64,000 nucleotides of DNA from Progne subis subis. Its lineage: Eukaryota; Chordata; Aves; Passeriformes; Hirundinidae. The notes beneath the pieces are model-generated. The model worked only from the letters and a program-made list of their open reading frames with translations. It did no database searches and was not told the origin of the DNA. Of the stretch, positions 62,190-64,000 are shown piece by piece. A program made the position numbers and the translations under genes. The stretch's first letter is position 1; the number at the start of each line of letters is the position of its first letter. The stretch is taken from NCBI GenBank assembly GCA_022316685.1, contig JAKJHU010000067.1, forward strand, positions 2,046,001 through 2,110,000. Direction: 5' to 3'.

Positions 62190-62682
62190 CACGCACACAC
62201 ACAAATGTAGTAGTACAAAAAAACAAACAAGGAAGCAAACAAAGATCCAGGAAAAAATCCTGAGAGTCAGAGATACAACCTGGCACCCTGTTGATCAGGG
62301 TATTGGAAGCAGTTCAAATTAGTAGTAGAAATGGTCCTGTAGAGAGTCCAGTGGTGGTAAGATGGGTCCAGTCTTCCTCTGAGAATCCAGTGGAAAAACA
62401 GGATACCTTGTGTCCTTCAGTCCCAGTTTTTATCTAGCTGGGAACAGTTGGCTCCTCCCCCACACTGTGTGCAGCTTCTCACAATGGAATGTGTCATGTC
62501 ACTGATGGGTCCTATTGGCCCATTATCAGAAGATGTCCCTCTGGAGGATAGAGGGGTGGTGAAAGAGATAAGAAACACTGCCCCACCTGGATTTAATGGC
62601 TGGGCCATTATCAGAGGGCATCCACCACCTTCCCCCCTGGAATAAGGAGGATAACGCATCTCCCAAAAAACAGCTTTCAACA
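62003..62682 (-). mobile_element. ERVL-like LTR, antisense, same family as 31139-31942
   Basis: A 680-bp LTR. Read on the minus strand it starts TGTTGAAAGCTGTTTTTTGG, has GATAAAAA (TATA-like) at 62427-62434 and CTAGTAAAGAACTGTTA at 62140-62156. It then has AATTATAATAATTTAGAGGG and ends near CAAAACCAAGACCA at 62003. The 17-base motif and the terminal sequence match the LTR at 31139-31942; the U3 halves look different. The target duplication is unclear (AATTT against AATGA). A TA/CA microsatellite (about 62159-62203) lies inside. Frames 62417-62701 and 62448-62645 are by-products. No internal genes. Confidence 0.85.
62159..62203. repeat. (TA)n/(CA)n compound microsatellite inside the LTR
   Basis: TA units interrupted by a CA, then CGCACACACACA. 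This is an expansion within the R-U5 part of the minus-strand LTR that is absent from the copy at 31139-31942. Confidence 0.85.
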
Positions 62683-62960
62683 AATGAAATAGAATACACA
62701 TTTTTAGGTTACATAATCCAATACAATTTTAAATGTTGTAAATTTGTCTTGTAAGAATATTTTAAATCATGAAGATAATTTAACTGTTTTGGTGTGGTGT
62801 TTTTTTTGTTTTGGTTTGGTTTTTTTGTTTTGTTTTGTTTTTTTTTTAATGAAATATTTGAAACATACAAGATGTATGTACATGTGTGTATATATGTAGG
62901 ACAAGTATACAAAATGTGATCAGGAATAGTAATCAAAAATGGATTGATGGTACATACAGT
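62683..62960. other. AT-rich spacer with GT-rich tract
   Basis: No gene. GGTTTTGTTTTG-type sequence at about 62790-62842 makes the antisense frame 62709-62936 rich in K, N and T. Confidence 0.6.
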
Positions 62961-63385
62961 ATCAGAAAATCATTAAAATTGGAAAAAGACCTCCCAGGTA
63001 ATTGAATCCAACTTTTGACCATTCACCCCCTTGTTGACTAAATCCTAGCACTAATTACCATGTTCCTTTAACATCTTCAGAGAGTCATCCCACCATGTCC
63101 CTGGGCAGTCTATTCCAACACTTGACAACCCTTTCCACAATGAATTTCTTCCTGATGTCCAACGTGAACTTCCTCTGCCGGCTGTGTCTTCTCATCCTGT
63201 CACTGGTTGCCTGGGAGAAGAGGCCAACACCCACCTGGATACACCTCCTTTCAGGTAGTCTTAGAAAATGAAAAGGTCTCTCCTGAGCCTCCTTTCCTCC
63301 AGGCTAAACAGCCTCAGCTCCCTCATCCACCTTTCATATGATTTACAATCTAGATCCTTCAGCAGATTTGTTGTCCTTCACTAGA
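62961..63385 (-). mobile_element. CR1 LINE, antisense, 3' portion
   Basis: Starts with ATCAGAAAATCATTAAAATTGG, then ACTTTTGACCATTCACCCCC and GTCCCTGGGCAGTCTATTCC. It continues through TTCCTCCAGGCTAAACAGCC to CAGCAGATTTGTTGTCCTTC. 5'-truncated and non-coding. Confidence 0.92.
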
Positions 63386-63899
63386 TCAAAGAAAAAAAAG
63401 GACACAAAAATTCAAAAGTATATAAACTAAGAAATAGACATTAGCTTGTTTTGCTACTTTTTGTTTTATTTTGCTACTAATTCTCATTATAAAAATGCAA
63501 TATGTAAGTATGATATTTTATTTAGATCATAGACTTCCTGCAGTTTCTTGAACTGCATAGATTTCAATGTCCAGACCCATCACTCAGTCAGACCATACCA
63601 CAGGTTATTCGTACAGACTATATACAAAAAATTAGATTTTCACAGCATTCCCTATCTACCAAAATACAATTAAACTCTGAATCTTATTGAGAGTTTAATG
63701 AGACGGCTTAATGTTCTCTGTAGCTTTCCTGCATAGCAACTGAGGCTGGAAAACCTGAAATGAGGGGGAAGTGGGCTGGGAGAGAAATGGTCAGATTGGA
63801 ACAGCTGGGCTATGATTTAGATCTGTGGGTACACCTGTGATTATCTGTTCCTCTTCCTCCATATTTCTGTGAATTTAAAAGTAGTGCTATGGACAGCAT
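63386..63899. other. AT-rich to mixed stretch, no gene
   Basis: No recognised repeat. It becomes GC-richer after about 63760. Confidence 0.5.
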
Positions 63900-64000
63900 A
63901 AAGGTTTTTGTGTTCTGGGTTCAGATTCTCCAGGTGTTGGCAGTGGGAGGCTACAGGGGTGACCTCTCTGTAAGGAGAGGATGAGGCTGCCCCATGCCAA
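63900..64000 (+). mobile_element. Possible ERVL-type internal (leader) fragment at the window edge
   Basis: The stretch with CCAGGTGTTGGCAGTGGGAG, then GAGGCTACAGGGGTGACC, then AGGCTGCCCCATGCC resembles, as I recall it, the leader/early internal part of avian ERVL elements. It is cut off by the window end, and no LTR of the expected family lies directly upstream, so it may be a fragment. Identification is from memory of the family only. Confidence 0.35.

Noticed and set aside
1..64000. tRNA, rRNA, snRNA or 7SL-like genes
   Set aside because: I looked by eye for B-box-like GGTTCGAANCC, U6 5' ends and SRP-like motifs and found none. A covariance-model scan would be decisive.

Overview
The window looks like bird nuclear DNA, probably from a songbird, in an AT-rich, gene-poor interval. 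The main evidence is at least a dozen CR1 LINE copies, most of them 5'-truncated. Most keep the CR1 3' end, in which an ATTCTATG-type octamer is repeated (seen as CATAGAAT when antisense). The other evidence is several LTRs with TATA box, AATAAA signal and TG...CA ends, resembling avian ERVL-type and ERVK/alpharetrovirus-like elements. The species cannot be fixed from sequence alone.

No protein-coding gene can be supported. All open frames are short (at most about 158 codons). They lie in CR1 or LTR sequence, in simple repeats, or in AT-rich DNA with no recognisable domain. No tRNA, rRNA or CRISPR array was seen. Exons of a long gene, a lncRNA or conserved enhancers could be present but cannot be shown from one sequence.

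Layout: 0-7.7 kb holds sense-strand CR1s. One is a CR1 inserted into an older CR1; another is a CR1 split by a solo LTR with a near-perfect 6-bp target duplication. 10-26.5 kb holds antisense CR1s, an LTR with some adjoining leader-like sequence (16.3 kb), a candidate old LTR (20.8 kb) and a second CR1-in-CR1 nest (25.7 kb). 31-32.4 kb is an antisense CR1 split by an ERVL-like LTR. 33-44 kb has a CR1 reverse-transcriptase fragment, a long TTCC microsatellite, an ALV-like LTR, two more CR1s and a 1.16-kb LTR-like element. 44-62 kb is mostly single-copy AT-rich DNA with GT-rich simple tracts and local duplications. 62-64 kb has a second copy of the ERVL-like LTR family in the opposite orientation, another CR1, and a possible ERVL internal fragment at the right edge.

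The window is best read as a record of transposon activity: four insertions landed inside older CR1s and can be ordered in time. I found no convincing new biological system. The best leads are the nested insertions, the inverted LTR pair 30 kb apart, a few unclassified repeat-like blocks, and some GC-richer islands that may be conserved noncoding elements or lncRNA exons.
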